From Bacillus_BA fengqiuensis (GTDB lineage Bacteria > Bacillota > Bacilli > Bacillales > Bacillaceae_H), in assembly GCA_030813035.1 (NCBI GenBank), contig JAUSTV010000010.1: a stretch of DNA of 64,000 nucleotides; one strand, written 5' to 3'. The position numbers and the translations under genes are program-made. The notes under the pieces were generated by a model that saw only the letters and a list, made by a program, of their open reading frames with translations, had not been told where the DNA came from and made no database searches. This document shows, piece after piece, positions 1-7,842 of the stretch. How positions within the stretch are numbered: the first letter of the stretch is position 1; each line of letters starts with the position of its first letter.

Positions 1-796
1 TATTAGGATCAGTGATACCACTGCGGGCCACAATTTTGATATTTGGGTATTTTTCCTTCATTCTTTTTTCAAAAGCTTCCGTACGCTGTTTTGTTACAAA
101 GAAATCAGCTTCGTGGAATATGACACCAATTTCACCTTTCCCGCCAAGTTCCTTGGCCATGATATCCGCCGCTTCTACTCCGTTTCCGTAGTTGTCAGCT
201 GATACAACGCTTACATAATCTTTCCCGGCCTCTAAGCCTTCTGGTGCGTTATCCATGAACACTAATTTTACTCCTGCTTCTGCTGCTTTTTTATAAGCAT
301 CCGCGGTAGAAACGGCATCAACCGGAATACTTACAATAATGTCAGGGGATTTAGCTAATACCGTTTCAATATCCGCAACCTGCTTTTCTGCCTTAAATTG
401 TGCATCTGTCACAGCAATTACTTCAATTCCCATTCTGGTAAATGCTGCTTTTAAGCCGTTAATTTGTGCCTTTGACCAGTCATTCCCTGCATAATGCATC
501 ACAATAGCTGCTTTGTACTTACCTTCTTTTACCTTTTGAATCTCTTCTTCTGTTAGCTGTAGTGTTTTAGCTGATATAGCCTCTTCTCCATGTGGTCCCT
601 TACTTAAAATCTCTTTATCTCCTGAAATATCAGGATTGATTGTTAATGGACCGGAAGTAGGAAGCTCTGCTGCTTTCTGTGTGCTGCTTTCTGCGCTGCC
701 GCCATTAGTCGGGGAAGCACTTTGACTCCCGCACCCGATAAGTGCAAGGCTGCCGCCCAAAAGCAATGTAATAAGTAACGAAGATTTTCTTTTCAT
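1..796 (-). CDS. Sugar-binding lipoprotein (RbsB-like), C-terminus beyond window edge
   Basis: This open frame runs off position 1 and encodes about 265 residues. It begins at the ATG ending at 796, behind an AGAGGGAG ribosome site, with MKRKSSLL, a hydrophobic stretch and a lipobox ending in Cys22, so it should be a membrane-anchored extracellular protein. The mature part has the periplasmic-binding-protein type 1 fold (KYKAAIVMHYAGNDW, VADIETVLAKSPDIIVSIPVD, SADNYGNG). It closely resembles the full-length protein at 16210-17394 and the C-terminal part of the kinase at 22415-24952. It lies 26 bases after the isomerase gene, probably in the same operon under the LacI-type regulator. No ABC permease or ATPase gene is visible beside it. 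The family binds ribose, xylose or similar sugars; the ligand here is unknown. Confidence 0.9.
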   Translation of the reverse strand, partial: MKRKSSLLITLLLGGSLALIGCGSQSASPTNGGSAESSTQKAAELPTSGPLTINPDISGDKEILSKGPHGEEAISAKTLQLTEEEIQKVKEGKYKAAIVMHYAGNDWSKAQINGLKAAFTRMGIEVIAVTDAQFKAEKQVADIETVLAKSPDIIVSIPVDAVSTADAYKKAAEAGVKLVFMDNAPEGLEAGKDYVSVVSADNYGNGVEAADIMAKELGGKGEIGVIFHEADFFVTKQRTEAFEKRMKEKYPNIKIVARSGITDPN

Positions 797-822
797 CTAG
801 ACTCCCTCTTTTCTGCTGTTGG

Positions 823-1644
823 CTAAGCTTTGTTTGCTGTCTCAAATTTCGATAAATATGTGCGGCTGATTTCCGCTCCTTTTTTCGGATCTGGATAGCT
901 GTCTAATTCCACCGTAATCCAATCGTCGTAGCCAAGTTCGTTTAACAGCTGGATCATTTCATCGAATTTTTGGTGTCCTTCTCCTAAAGGAAGAAACTCT
1001 CCATTGTGATAATCTTTAAAGTGAATATATTTAATGCGATCCGCATACTTTTTGATCACCTCTACCGGATTACCGCCGCCTGCTTCGATATGCGCTGTAT
1101 CCGGACATAGATTAATAGTCGTCAACGGCATAAGCTTATCTAGCTGATCCGGAGCTTCTACGTTTGTTCCTAAGTGCGGGTGATAACTTGGAATGAGATT
1201 GTATGTTTCCGCAATGGCCGCTACTTGATCAAGAGCCTTAGCTAAATCAGCGTAATCGCTTTCTAAAATCCCATTCGTACGAACAGCCCCTCCGCCGACA
1301 ACTAAATGACGCGCGCCTAGTTCAGAAGCAAGTGCCGCCACTTCCTCGATTTTCAATAGTTCCTCTTCTAAAATATCCGGGAAGATAAAATTCCCGCCGG
1401 TGTAAACACCGATCAATTCTAACGAATATTGATGGAGCAATGCTTTGAACTCTTCTTTTCTATCTTTGAATTGCATCAGATTTCCGTCAAAAATTTCAAA
1501 TCCTTTATATCCGGCTTCCGCAATATCCTTTAAAGCTTCTTCCGTTGAACCATTTGCAAGGTAATAAAGATCTTTTATCGAAGTGACTCCGGCAGGGTGC
1601 CCTACTACCCCGCCCCACGTATTGGTTTGATATCCTAGTTTCAT
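823..1644 (-). CDS. Sugar isomerase/epimerase, xylose-isomerase-like TIM barrel (LgdB-like), module copy A
   Basis: The protein has 273 residues. The start is placed at the ATG ending at 1644 because a strong GGAGGAG lies seven bases before it; an upstream in-frame ATG would add 27 residues but has no support. The sequence starts MKLGYQTNTWGG and shows the metal-site segments of the AP-endonuclease-2 superfamily (HPHLGTN, CPDTAHIEAGGG, YIHFKDYHNG, TVELDSY). It is nearly identical to the gene at 10532-11347, which stands at the head of the levoglucosan operon. I infer a beta-elimination or hydration step on a 3-keto sugar, as for LgdB proteins of Bacillus smithii; inosose dehydratase-type activity is the alternative. 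The operators at 1763-1943 sit in its promoter region. Confidence 0.88.
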   Translation of the reverse strand: MKLGYQTNTWGGVVGHPAGVTSIKDLYYLANGSTEEALKDIAEAGYKGFEIFDGNLMQFKDRKEEFKALLHQYSLELIGVYTGGNFIFPDILEEELLKIEEVAALASELGARHLVVGGGAVRTNGILESDYADLAKALDQVAAIAETYNLIPSYHPHLGTNVEAPDQLDKLMPLTTINLCPDTAHIEAGGGNPVEVIKKYADRIKYIHFKDYHNGEFLPLGEGHQKFDEMIQLLNELGYDDWITVELDSYPDPKKGAEISRTYLSKFETANKA

Positions 1645-1762
1645 TGTTTCTCCTCCGCTTTCAAATAATGTTAGTCCATACATGGTGTATCGATGCTGGA
1701 ATCTCCCCACCTCCTCAAATGGCAATCTATTCTAAACAAGAAAGGAAGCGAACCGGGAAAAG

Positions 1763-1777
1763 TTGTAACCGATTACA
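1763..1777. promoter_or_regulatory. Probable LacI-family operator, copy A site 1
   Basis: TTGTAACCGATTACA is an imperfect palindrome around a central CG, as expected for a LacI/GalR regulator. It lies about 120 bases upstream of the isomerase start and matches the other sites of this island. Confidence 0.7.
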
Positions 1778-1839
1778 TACCACTTTAAATAAAAATTGCA
1801 TTTTTCCTTGTTAATAAGCGAATAAGTTACTCTTGCTGA

Positions 1840-1867
1840 ATATAGTTGTAATCGATTACAACTATAT
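1840..1867. promoter_or_regulatory. Perfect 28-base palindromic operator, copy A site 2
   Basis: A perfect inverted repeat centred on ATCGAT with core TTGTAATCGATTACAA. It lies between the regulator and the isomerase and is the best candidate for the main regulator-binding site. Confidence 0.8.
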
Positions 1868-1927
1868 AAAAATTAAAACTATATCTCCCTGTTTAATCAG
1901 ATATATAGCGGTCTCTTTCCCAGATTT

Positions 1928-1943
1928 TTGTAATCGATTACAA
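1928..1943. promoter_or_regulatory. Probable LacI-family operator, copy A site 3
   Basis: TTGTAATCGATTACAA is a perfect 16-base palindrome with the same core as the 28-base site about 80 bases away. Paired sites at this spacing would allow looping by a LacI-type tetramer or cooperative binding; that is inference. Confidence 0.75.
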
Positions 1944-2013
1944 CATACTGAAAAAAATTTAGACAAACCTTATTTTAATGAACATATAAATTTTCAAAAA
2001 AACTCTCATTTCC

Positions 2014-3015
2014 TTATGAAATATGCTTAGAACATGAATCGCGTGTAATAAGCTGATCTTCCAGCATATATTGCTGTCTTTCGATTTTTTCTCTATTCAT
2101 TAATCTTATAAGTAATTCCATCGCTTTCGTCCCTATCTCAAAAGCGGGCTGCGCGATCGTTGTAAGGGCCGGTTCGAAAATAGATGAAAATTTGATATCA
2201 TCAAATCCCATAACAGAGATATTATGAGGAACACTTAATCCCCTTGATTTAATAGCGTTTATCGCTCCAAATGCCATCTCGTCATTAGCTGCAAACACGG
2301 CTGTTGGGGGATGCGTAAGAGCTAAAAATTTTATCATCATATTAAAACCGCTTTCATAAGAGAAGTCACCCTCTTGTACCAGAATGGGTTCAACCGTAAG
2401 ATTGTACCGGGCCATTGCCTGGCAATATCCCTTTAACCGATCATGCCCTAACACACCACCTAGAGGACCTGATATAAACCCTATTCTTTTATGCCCCAGA
2501 TTAATCAAATGTTCTGTTGCCTTTCGAGCCCCGCTAATATTATCAATAGAAACGGTCGGAATGGATAAGCCTTCTATATATTCACATGCAAGAACTACGG
2601 GATATTCGAGAGCCATTTCCTCTACGATCTTCGATTTCATTCTTGCCGTCAGTAAAACCATTCCATCGGCTTTTTTTTGGCGGAGTATATTTAAATACTC
2701 GTTTTCCCTCTCAACGTCATTGCCAGCATCCCCAAGCAGGACCTGATATCCGTTTGTGACTGCTACAGACTCGATTCCTCTTAGCACCTTGGAGAAAAAG
2801 GGATTCGTAATATCTGGTACAACGACTAGAACGGTTTTGGTTTCTAATCTCCTTAGCTGGCGAGCCAAAGCATTTGGCTGATAGTTTAATTCTTTAATTG
2901 CTTCTAATACTTTTTCAGTCGTTTCTTCCTTTACAGCGTCAGGTTTGCTTAATACTCTCGATACTGTAGCAGTAGAAACATTTGCCTTTTTTGCCACATC
3001 TACAATTCGCACCAT
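2014..3015 (-). CDS. LacI/GalR-family transcriptional regulator
   Basis: The protein has 333 residues, normal for the family. The start at 3015 (MVRIVDVAKKANVS) begins exactly with the helix-turn-helix; a longer frame to 3066 would add 17 residues and overlap an operator. Residues 1-48 form the LacI DNA-binding domain with TATVSRVLSKP, followed by the hinge (PNALARQLRR) and a sugar-binding domain (VPDITNPFFSKVLRGIE, GFDDIKFSSIFEPALTTIAQP). It is transcribed in the same direction as the isomerase and binding-protein genes. Four operators surround it, one just upstream of its own start, so it should repress both itself and the operon until a sugar inducer binds. Deleted copies of this gene remain at 11636-11732 and near 17770. 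Confidence 0.93.
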   Translation of the reverse strand: MVRIVDVAKKANVSTATVSRVLSKPDAVKEETTEKVLEAIKELNYQPNALARQLRRLETKTVLVVVPDITNPFFSKVLRGIESVAVTNGYQVLLGDAGNDVERENEYLNILRQKKADGMVLLTARMKSKIVEEMALEYPVVLACEYIEGLSIPTVSIDNISGARKATEHLINLGHKRIGFISGPLGGVLGHDRLKGYCQAMARYNLTVEPILVQEGDFSYESGFNMMIKFLALTHPPTAVFAANDEMAFGAINAIKSRGLSVPHNISVMGFDDIKFSSIFEPALTTIAQPAFEIGTKAMELLIRLMNREKIERQQYMLEDQLITRDSCSKHIS

Positions 3016-3054
3016 TTTACGACTCTCTTTTCTTGTTCTTTCTCTATAATGGAA

Positions 3055-3070
3055 TTGTAATCGCATACAA
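3055..3070. promoter_or_regulatory. Operator upstream of lacI (autoregulation site)
   Basis: TTGTAATCGCATACAA lies 40-55 bases before the lacI start and matches the island operator with two changes. The equivalent positions in module copies B and C carry TTGTAATCGTATACAA and TTGTAATCGGTTACAA, so the site is conserved between copies. Confidence 0.65.
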
Positions 3071-3378
3071 AATTATTGTCTAATTGGCTTTAGACACATA
3101 TATCTTCCGTTAGACAACGTTTTCTTCCCTCTCAAACTTATATCTTATCCTTTCAAACAAAAAAAGCAGAAATTTCAACAACACTCAAAAGAAGCTGTCC
3201 CATAAATTGGCTCTGGTGCAAAAATACTCAGACAGCCAAGTCATTGGAAATATTGCCTACTCTATGGGCAGTTTTTATTCGGAATAAAGATTTAATACTA
3301 CTGAATCTTTGATAAACATAAATGCATAAAAACAAATCAAAATGTAAACAAATGTAATATGTACAAAGGGGGATAAAC
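3071..3378. other. Intergenic region without a recognised gene
   Basis: This AT-rich stretch holds the lacI promoter region on one side and leads into the truncated germination gene on the other. A ten-base stretch ACAGCCAAGT near 3232 recurs inverted (ACTTGGCTGT) at about 3529, where the germination-gene similarity ends. These might be remains of an inserted element; I see nothing else. Confidence 0.4.
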
Positions 3379-3536
3379 ATGTCCTTTCGGATTCGATTTC
3401 ATAAAAAAGAAGAAAGAAAAAAACGAAGTAAAAACGAAGAAATATCATGGGATACGGACGGACCTTCCCTTCACCATGATTTAAAAGAAAACCTTCAGCA
3501 AATTAAACAGGAGGTTGGAAACAGTCCACTTGGCTG
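3379..3536 (+). pseudogene. 5' fragment of a GerA-type spore germinant receptor gene
   Basis: An ATG behind AAAGGGGG begins a basic N-terminus (MSFRIRFHKKEERKKRSK) followed by DLKENLQQIKQEVGNS. This is typical of the start of GerAA/GerKA-type receptor A subunits, where the same region precedes the first cytoplasmic domain. After about residue 50 the similarity stops and the frame closes soon in unrelated sequence (3633), although the family has around 500 residues. The downstream part is absent and its place is taken by the opposite-strand gene at 3540-3995. I call it a truncated receptor gene; identification rests on a short segment. Confidence 0.6.
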
Positions 3537-3539
3537 TTT

Positions 3540-3995
3540 TTATATCGTACCAGAATCTATATATTGCTTATATACTCTTTCCCATCGATATTTCTTGCTA
3601 TATTGTCTAATATATTCTGCATTTTCCCGTTGATAATTTTGGTTATATTGTCTAACATACTCTTTGTTTTCTTCTTTCCACTTCCTTGTTAACTCTCTCA
3701 GCCATTCTTTATTCTCTTCCCGGTATTTACGTTTCACTTCTCTTATCCGTTCTACATTCTCTTTTTCATATTGCTTTCTCCTCTTTCGTATTCGTTCTCG
3801 ATTTGCTTGCTGATACTCTCTGTTTTTTTGATTTTTACATACTTTACACATTGCCTGCTTTCCAGACTTCTTTGTTTGATCATTATGATATTCATCCAAT
3901 GGTAAAACATTTTTACATTTCGTACACTCTTTAACTTCTACAAGATTTCCGTTAACCTCCATTTGGATAAGCACTACTTTCCTTCCCCTTGGCAT
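3540..3995 (-). CDS. Zinc-ribbon protein with five 15-residue charged repeats (phage-like)
   Basis: The protein has 151 residues; the start at 3995 follows a GGAGAGGG site. Near the N-terminus are two Cys pairs (ECTKC and MCKVC) that should hold a zinc ion. From about residue 60 to 135 it consists of five units of 15 residues of the form YxxENxExIRxxxxK (for example KYREENKEWLRELTR and NYQRENAEYIRQYSK), predicted long charged helices. Similar N-terminal arrangements occur in phage proteins that continue into an HNH nuclease domain; here no HNH motif follows. It replaces the 3' part of a germination gene, which suggests arrival by transfer. Function is unknown; nucleic-acid binding is a guess. 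Confidence 0.7.
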   Translation of the reverse strand: MPRGRKVVLIQMEVNGNLVEVKECTKCKNVLPLDEYHNDQTKKSGKQAMCKVCKNQKNREYQQANRERIRKRRKQYEKENVERIREVKRKYREENKEWLRELTRKWKEENKEYVRQYNQNYQRENAEYIRQYSKKYRWERVYKQYIDSGTI

Positions 3996-4034
3996 TATGT
4001 CCCTCTCCTATACTTTTCTCTGATTACTGACATA

Positions 4035-4071
4035 AACAAGAAACAAATGATAAACTCACTTGTTTCTTGTT
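4035..4071. terminator. Hairpin after glcK
   Basis: AACAAGAAACAA pairs perfectly with TTGTTTCTTGTT around a 13-base loop. It lies between the converging upstream end of the zinc-ribbon gene and the 3' end of glcK. The T-run is weak, so it may act as a bidirectional terminator or as an mRNA end. Confidence 0.5.
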
Positions 4072-4097
4072 GTTGAATGAGTATTAAACTTCTTTTT

Positions 4098-5093
4098 TCA
4101 GGTAATAAGCAGCTCTCTACAAGCAGCAAGTTTTGTTTTAGCTAACCAGGCAGCCCCGATGACCCCTGCATTATTTCCTAATGTTGCAATAATCAGTTCC
4201 GCTCCTTCCGCCACACGAGGAAAGGCAAAACGATGAAACTGTTCCCTTACAGGATTTAGCAATGTATCTCCAGCTTTAGAGACTCCACCGCCAATGACAA
4301 TTTTCTCTGGATTTAAAACATTCGCCATATTCGCAAGAGAAAATCCTAAATGGAAAGCTAACTCATTGACAACGTTAACAGCCAATTCATCTCCTGCTTT
4401 AGCCGCTTCAAAAATCAGTTTGGCTGTGAGTTCATTTGTTTCATTATATACATCTCTTAAGATGCTTGGTGTCCCTATAGATGTAAGAGCGGTCGTCGCT
4501 AAGCGAACAACCCCTGTTGCAGAAGCGACGGTTTCCAGGCACCCTGACTTCCCGCAATTACAAAGGGCCCCCTCTTCTACCACCGAGGTAATATGGCCAA
4601 TCTCTCCTGCTGCCCCATTGACACCATGAACGATTTCACCATTTGCAATCACGCCTCCGCCTACACCTGTGCCAAGCGTTACACATAACAAATCATTCGC
4701 TCCTTCGCCTGCGCCTTTCCACATTTCGCCGATGGCTGCTACATTGGCGTCATTATCGACTACAACAGGCAAAGCAGTTTCGAGAGAAAGCAGATCTCTT
4801 AACGGGAAGTTTCTCCATCCCAAGTTAATTGCAACATGAATGGAACCATCTGCATCATTCACTGGTCCTGGGCCCCCGATACCGATTCCTGAGAGCCTGC
4901 TTTTCGTTTCCCCTATCTCTCTCAACTTTTGATCAATCGCTCTTGCAATATGTGATGGAATCTTGTTTCCTTGCTCGCTCTTGTCCGTAGGAATTTCCCA
5001 CTTATGAATCACATCACCCTCACTAGTAACAAACGCTATCTTAATGGTTGTCCCACCCAGGTCAACGCCCACTAACCATTTTTCAGACATCAT
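4098..5093 (-). CDS. glcK: ROK-family glucokinase
   Basis: The protein has about 331 residues and phosphorylates glucose with ATP in the cytosol. It shows the ATP-binding start VGVDLGGTTIKIA, the catalytic Asp in VVDNDANVAAIGE, the glycine-rich LGTGVGGGVI, and the ROK zinc motif of a His in GEIGHI with CNCGKSGCLE. GTG at 5096 and ATGs at 5093 and 5090 are in frame; AAGGATGA best fits 5093 or 5090. It is the last gene after lgdA, the reductase, an isomerase and a permease, so it fits as the step that turns glucose released from levoglucosan into glucose 6-phosphate. A 150-base gap with a small hairpin (5152-5173) separates it from the permease gene. Confidence 0.93.
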   Translation of the reverse strand: MMSEKWLVGVDLGGTTIKIAFVTSEGDVIHKWEIPTDKSEQGNKIPSHIARAIDQKLREIGETKSRLSGIGIGGPGPVNDADGSIHVAINLGWRNFPLRDLLSLETALPVVVDNDANVAAIGEMWKGAGEGANDLLCVTLGTGVGGGVIANGEIVHGVNGAAGEIGHITSVVEEGALCNCGKSGCLETVASATGVVRLATTALTSIGTPSILRDVYNETNELTAKLIFEAAKAGDELAVNVVNELAFHLGFSLANMANVLNPEKIVIGGGVSKAGDTLLNPVREQFHRFAFPRVAEGAELIIATLGNNAGVIGAAWLAKTKLAACRELLIT

Positions 5094-5243
5094 CACTCAT
5101 CCTTTTTCGACTTTAGATTTAAAATTCTTGATGAAAACTATAAGAAAAGCCTTGTGGTTTATATCCCACAAGACCCGCAATTCCGTTTTAAATAATCAAT
5201 CGAAGTTTTTGCATTCCAATCCAGTATAGGAATATTCTTCACT

Positions 5244-6524
5244 TTAACCCGCTTGTTTCTCGGAAAGATGACCGCTTTCATTTTGTTTTTCTTCATTCGG
5301 CAATTTCATAAATTTCATCAAAAATGCACCAAGAAAATATAAGCCGGCGAATATCCACATGACCCCATGAACACCGATGCTGCCGATGAATGCCCCAACG
5401 ATAGCCGGAGCGATAAAATAGGACATTCCGGCACCAAAACTTACAATGGCCATTGCAGATCCTTTTTTCTCAGGTGTCAACGATGCTACCAGGGCTGAAA
5501 GTGGGACAAAACCACAAAGAACAATTCCCATGATAATACCCACAATATTCAAGGCCAAGAAACTGCTGCCAAAAACTTGCGGCGTGTAAAGCATAACCAG
5601 TAACATGACACCCATGCCGAAGCTGCCAAGCCACATAATCGTTTTGCGCCAGCCTAACCATCTATCACTAATGTAAGGAATGATCAGGTTAAATACGATA
5701 TTTGCAAACCACATGGTTCCCCACATTTGCAGAAACTGTTCAGTGGTGAATCCATATTCAGAAGACAAGTACAGCGGGAAAAAGATGGGCAGAGCACCTA
5801 TACCTGTCGAATTGATAATCCGGACCACTCCGCCTATCGCAACTTTCGGTTGTTCGATACAAATGGTAAATCCACTCAATAAGCTTTTTAGCTTTTCCTT
5901 CGCATTTCCCTTTTGCTCTTTTCTTATATCGTCTTTCACCACGATGAGGCCAATAATACCACCAATCACTACCCAAGCTACTGCACTCCACATCAAGCCG
6001 ATATATCCAATTTTCGGTAACATGTAGGCTGGAAAATAACTGCCCACAACATAAAGCCCGCCGCTCCAAGCTGCCCAAAACAGACCTACAGCTGTAGCCA
6101 AAATGCGATCAGGACTGCGGTAAGTAACCCACACTAAGAAGGAGTAGCAAAATAAAGGATAACCCAATCCTCTAATTCCATAAGTTGGTAACATGATAGC
6201 GTAATTGTTTAGCTTTAAACCATATTCAATAAATAGAACCTGACCAATTAACCAAGTAACCAGTCCTATCATCATTACTTTCCTTGGTCCCCACATTTCG
6301 GTGAGTACACCAGAAAAGTAAGATGCGATCGCCAACACGGCTCCATATACTGCAAAAAGAGTGGCAGATTGTTGAACAGTCAATCCCTTTTCGATAAGAT
6401 ACGGAGACAACCATGCGTGCTCGAGACCGTCACCTGCCATAAAGATGAGCATAGCGACATAGCCCCAAATTACGGCGATCGGCAATCCTGCGATATTTCG
6501 TTCCTTTCTTGTAATCGCGTTCAT
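5244..6524 (-). CDS. MFS sugar/polyol permease, RbtT/DalT/CsbX type
   Basis: The protein has 426 residues and about 12 hydrophobic segments. The N-terminal region GLPIAVIWGYVAMLIFMAGDGLEHAWLS resembles the ribitol/arabinitol permeases and Bacillus CsbX. A typical MFS loop (SGVLTEMWGPRKVMMIG) lies between helices 2 and 3. The ATG at 6524 was chosen because GAGGTG lies six bases before it; the upstream GTG at 6533 overlaps that ribosome site. Lying between the levoglucosan enzymes and glucokinase, it probably imports levoglucosan or another neutral sugar by proton symport. That substrate is inference from position. A repeat element at 6552-6766 lies just upstream and may separate it from the enzyme genes. 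Confidence 0.9.
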   Translation of the reverse strand: MNAITRKERNIAGLPIAVIWGYVAMLIFMAGDGLEHAWLSPYLIEKGLTVQQSATLFAVYGAVLAIASYFSGVLTEMWGPRKVMMIGLVTWLIGQVLFIEYGLKLNNYAIMLPTYGIRGLGYPLFCYSFLVWVTYRSPDRILATAVGLFWAAWSGGLYVVGSYFPAYMLPKIGYIGLMWSAVAWVVIGGIIGLIVVKDDIRKEQKGNAKEKLKSLLSGFTICIEQPKVAIGGVVRIINSTGIGALPIFFPLYLSSEYGFTTEQFLQMWGTMWFANIVFNLIIPYISDRWLGWRKTIMWLGSFGMGVMLLVMLYTPQVFGSSFLALNIVGIIMGIVLCGFVPLSALVASLTPEKKGSAMAIVSFGAGMSYFIAPAIVGAFIGSIGVHGVMWIFAGLYFLGAFLMKFMKLPNEEKQNESGHLSEKQAG

Positions 6525-6551
6525 TTTATTCACCTCAACATTGTGTTTTAT

Positions 6552-6766
6552 CCCGCATTAACGGGCAGTAAGACCCCCACTTCAAAATTTAGCGAAATCG
6601 GAGAAGTTTAAGCGGGGGATAACTGCCTGTAAAAGCCCGATTTAAAGGAACACAGACTAACATCACCGCGTCCTGCGGCAACGTCTGCGTGACCCGCATC
6701 GTGCGGGCCTAACTAACCATCAGTGGGGGATGAAGGAAAACCCCTACTGATGGAAGTTTCCTTTAT
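6552..6766 (+). mobile_element. Non-autonomous IS200/IS605-like element with possible omega-RNA-like block (R1)
   Basis: The element is preceded by TTTAT (6547-6551). It starts with the small hairpin CCCGCATTAACGGG and ends with a long hairpin (CCATCAGTGGGGG... and its complement) and GAAGTTTCCTTTAT. The internal block from about 6632 to 6715 (AAGCCCGATTTAAAGGAACA... to CATCGTGCGGGCCTAACTAACC) recurs almost unchanged, inverted, in the element at 63594-63915. No transposase or TnpB gene is present. The hairpin ends and 5' TTTAT flank are what is known for IS200/IS605 elements of thermophilic bacilli, where the right end carries the TnpB guide RNA scaffold. Assignment to that family is inference. 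Confidence 0.6.
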
Positions 6767-6870
6767 ACTTATGGCGTCTAATCATGCTTATAGCTAAGGT
6801 TTATCATGATGAGGACGGCCTCGAATAGCTGGTGTCAAATACTTGTATAGAAACCATGAACTATACGTCC

Positions 6871-7842
6871 TTATGCCCACCACATTTCTGTTGGTTGTTC
6901 TTTAAACATGATTCCCTTTAATAAAGAAACAGCCTTGCCTAATCCTTCATCAATGGATGCTAACATATCTTCATGTTCGATCGAGACGACATGATCATAG
7001 CCAACCGCACTGAGAGCGCTTAACATATCTTTCCATACCTTTTCACTCTGACCATATCCTACTGATCTGAATGTCCAGGAGCGATTTAAAATGTCACTGT
7101 AATGTTTCGTATCCAATACACCATTTACATCAATATTGGCTTGATCCAAATAAATATCTTTCGCATGAACATGATAGATGGCCTTTTCTTTTCCAAGCTT
7201 CTTAATCGCTTCAACCGGATTGATTCCTTGCCATATCAGATGGCTTGGATCAAAGTTGGCTCCAATCGCTGGTCCTGCATGCTCTCTTAATTTCAGTAAT
7301 GTTTCCGGATTGTAAACGACGAAGCCTGGATGCATTTCAAAGGCAATCTGATTGATGCCATGTGATTCTGCAAACTTTGCTTCTTCTTTCCAATAAGGAA
7401 TCACTACTTCGTTCCATTGCCAATCGAGAACCTCCGAGTATTCCGGCGGCCAGGAACAGGTGACCCAGTTTGGAAATTTTGCCTGTGGATGGTCACCCGG
7501 GCACCCTGAAAATCCATTGATAACAGGTATTTCTAAACGTTCTGCCAACAAAACGGTTTTTCTCCAAACATCATGAGACTCTTTTGCGAACGCTTTATTC
7601 GGGTGGAGTGAATTTCCATGGCAGCTTAGTCCGCTGATTGTTAGTCCCCTGCTTTCAAGCGCACGCTGAAACGATTTGACCTTTTCTGGACTGCTTAATA
7701 GCTCATCCGGGTTGCAATGGCTGTTCCCCGGATAATTGCCTGTCCCCAATTCAACGGCCTCTACACCCATTTCGCACAGCTTGTCCAACATTTTTTCAAA
7801 AGGAAGGTTTTGGTAAAGAACCGTAAATACCCCTAGTTTCAT
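6871..7842 (-). CDS. Sugar isomerase/epimerase-like TIM barrel, levoglucosan pathway candidate (LgdB-type)
   Basis: The protein has 323 residues. It starts at the ATG ending at 7842, behind AGGAGGT, and this ATG overlaps the TGA of the preceding reductase gene, so the two are translationally coupled. It belongs to the xylose-isomerase-like TIM barrels (MKLGVFTVLYQN, IAFEMHPGFVVYN, GANFDPSHLIWQG, YHVHAKDI, VSIEHED). The acidic and histidine residues in these segments are the expected metal ligands. In Bacillus smithii two such proteins, LgdB1 and LgdB2, carry out elimination and hydration between LgdA and LgdC. This one and the protein at 10532-11347 would be the pair; which does which step cannot be told from sequence alone. 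Confidence 0.85.
   Translation of the reverse strand: MKLGVFTVLYQNLPFEKMLDKLCEMGVEAVELGTGNYPGNSHCNPDELLSSPEKVKSFQRALESRGLTISGLSCHGNSLHPNKAFAKESHDVWRKTVLLAERLEIPVINGFSGCPGDHPQAKFPNWVTCSWPPEYSEVLDWQWNEVVIPYWKEEAKFAESHGINQIAFEMHPGFVVYNPETLLKLREHAGPAIGANFDPSHLIWQGINPVEAIKKLGKEKAIYHVHAKDIYLDQANIDVNGVLDTKHYSDILNRSWTFRSVGYGQSEKVWKDMLSALSAVGYDHVVSIEHEDMLASIDEGLGKAVSLLKGIMFKEQPTEMWWA

Noticed and set aside
1833..2030. 65-codon plus-strand frame through the operator region
   Set aside because: It reads through the palindromic operators and has no ribosome site; the regulatory role explains the sequence.
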